A stretch of DNA of 5,907 nucleotides from Eubacterium sp. (GTDB lineage Bacteria > Bacillota > Clostridia > Lachnospirales > Lachnospiraceae): the NCBI GenBank assembly GCA_022776205.1, contig JALFIK010000064.1, positions 1 through 5,907 on the forward strand. Direction: 5' to 3'. The notes below the pieces were generated by a model. The model was not told the DNA's origin, ran no database searches, and saw only the letters and a list, made by a program, of their open reading frames with translations. A program made the translations under genes and the position numbers. Below are positions 5,537-5,907 of the stretch, piece by piece (the first letter of the stretch is position 1; each line of letters starts with the position of its first letter).

Positions 5537-5755
5537 ATGGCAGCACAGATTACAAAACAGACATTGATCGGTGAAATGCTTGAGTTAGATATGGGAATTG
5601 CAGCCATCCTTATGGCAGCAGGAATGCATTGTGTAGGATGTCCTTCTTCCGCAATGGAAAGCTTAGAGGAAGCCTGCATGGTTCATGGAATGGATGCAGA
5701 CCAGGTTCTGAAACGTATCAATGACTATCTGGCAAATAAAGAGAAAGAGAACTAA
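5537..5755 (+). CDS. DUF1858-domain small redox-type protein with CxxC
   Basis: This 72-residue protein is almost entirely one DUF1858 domain, also described as a hybrid-cluster-protein-associated redox disulfide domain. It begins ITKQTLIGEMLELD (5-18), continues with AAILMAAGMHCVGCPSS (22-38), and ends in a helix DADQVLKRINDYLA. The conserved pair Cys32-Cys35 could form a disulfide or bind metal. The ATG at 5537 has TGGAGGT (5524-5530) 6 bases upstream. There is no signal peptide or membrane segment, so it is probably cytosolic. In Clostridia such proteins occur alone or fused to hybrid cluster and other redox proteins; the biochemical role is not established. It lies 70 bases after ribH with its own promoter but no intervening terminator, so it is probably made both from this promoter and by read-through. 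A link to flavin metabolism is suggested only by position. Confidence 0.85.
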   Translation: MAAQITKQTLIGEMLELDMGIAAILMAAGMHCVGCPSSAMESLEEACMVHGMDADQVLKRINDYLANKEKEN

Positions 5756-5771
5756 TCATAACGGGAAGAAA

Positions 5772-5831
5772 CCGACGAACAAAGTAACGAAGTGCAGACG
5801 TCGGACCCAATAATAAAAAAAAGGGGACGTC
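5772..5831 (+). other. Competing inverted repeats in the 3' region of the DUF1858 transcript
   Basis: CCGACG (5772-5777) pairs with CGTCGG (5799-5804). The palindrome GACGTC occurs twice (5797-5802 and 5826-5831); the two copies can pair with each other, with CCC (5806-5808) and GGG (5823-5825) stacking inside around an A-rich loop. The two hairpins share 5799-5802, so they exclude each other. This lies between the stop codon and the terminator. No coding frame is supported. Confidence 0.4.
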
Positions 5832-5853
5832 GCACAAAAACAGCCTTTAACCC

Positions 5854-5898
5854 TATGGCAGTGATTCATGGATTGCATGGAATCGCTGCCATATTTTT
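5854..5898 (+). terminator. Rho-independent terminator of the DUF1858 (and probably rib) transcript
   Basis: A 14-bp stem pairs TATGGCAGTGATTC (5854-5867) with GAATCGCTGCCATA (5880-5893), with one G-T pair. An inner ATG/CAT extension follows beyond a bulged G, and TTTTT (5894-5898) comes next. It is the first convincing terminator after ribD, so it probably ends both the small DUF1858 message and full-length rib read-through. Confidence 0.88.
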
Positions 5899-5907
5899 AT
5901 GAAAAAA

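Noticed and set aside
1..5907. Insertion sequence, CRISPR array, tRNA or rRNA
   Set aside because: No transposase-like protein, terminal repeats, regularly spaced direct repeats or tRNA/rRNA signature sequences were found by reading both strands.

Overview
The window looks like chromosomal DNA of a low-to-mid GC Gram-positive anaerobe, most likely class Clostridia and possibly Lachnospiraceae. This is inferred from strong GGAGG-type ribosome binding sites, B. subtilis-like rib gene order and protein sequences, an ECF-type sigma/anti-sigma pair, and DUF5714 and DUF1858 type proteins. All recognised genes are on the + strand. There is no sign of a mobile element, CRISPR array, rRNA or tRNA.

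Left part (1-1569). The window opens with the last 47 codons of a LacI-family regulator, followed by a long hairpin terminator (196-253). Next comes an unusual regulatory pair. A 75-residue TTG-start ORF holds only sigma region 4 (no region 2), and an overlapping single-pass membrane protein resembles the DUF4367-type partners of ECF sigma factors. A 55-codon ORF (1402-1569) reads like an internal piece of a DUF5714 protein that stops just after its HGPEHH motif. This stretch looks partly eroded.

Central part (1590-5466). This is a complete-looking riboflavin operon: a housekeeping promoter, an FMN riboswitch (RFN element), a terminator acting as expression platform, then ribD, ribE, ribBA and ribH. 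The 5' strand of the aptamer can pair with the left arm of the terminator (12 bp, one bulge). That gives a readable on/off switch: without FMN the antiterminator forms, and with FMN the terminator forms. RibBA supplies the GTP cyclohydrolase II step, RibD the deamination and reduction, RibH lumazine formation, and RibE the final dismutation to riboflavin.

The most notable observation is in RibBA. Its C-terminal GTP cyclohydrolase II half keeps the zinc cysteines and catalytic residues. Its N-terminal DHBP synthase half keeps the fold-defining sequence but has lost most of the catalytic residues: the Arg and Asp of the RENEGD motif, the conserved Cys, the metal-binding His of GHTEA, and the conserved Glu. 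The operon therefore seems to lack a working source of 3,4-dihydroxy-2-butanone 4-phosphate, the second substrate of RibH, unless another ribB exists elsewhere or this domain has changed function.

Right part (5467-5907). A near-consensus promoter drives a 72-residue DUF1858 protein with a CxxC motif. Its 3' region contains two competing inverted repeats and then a strong terminator (5854-5898), which may also end the rib transcript, since no terminator is visible directly after ribH.
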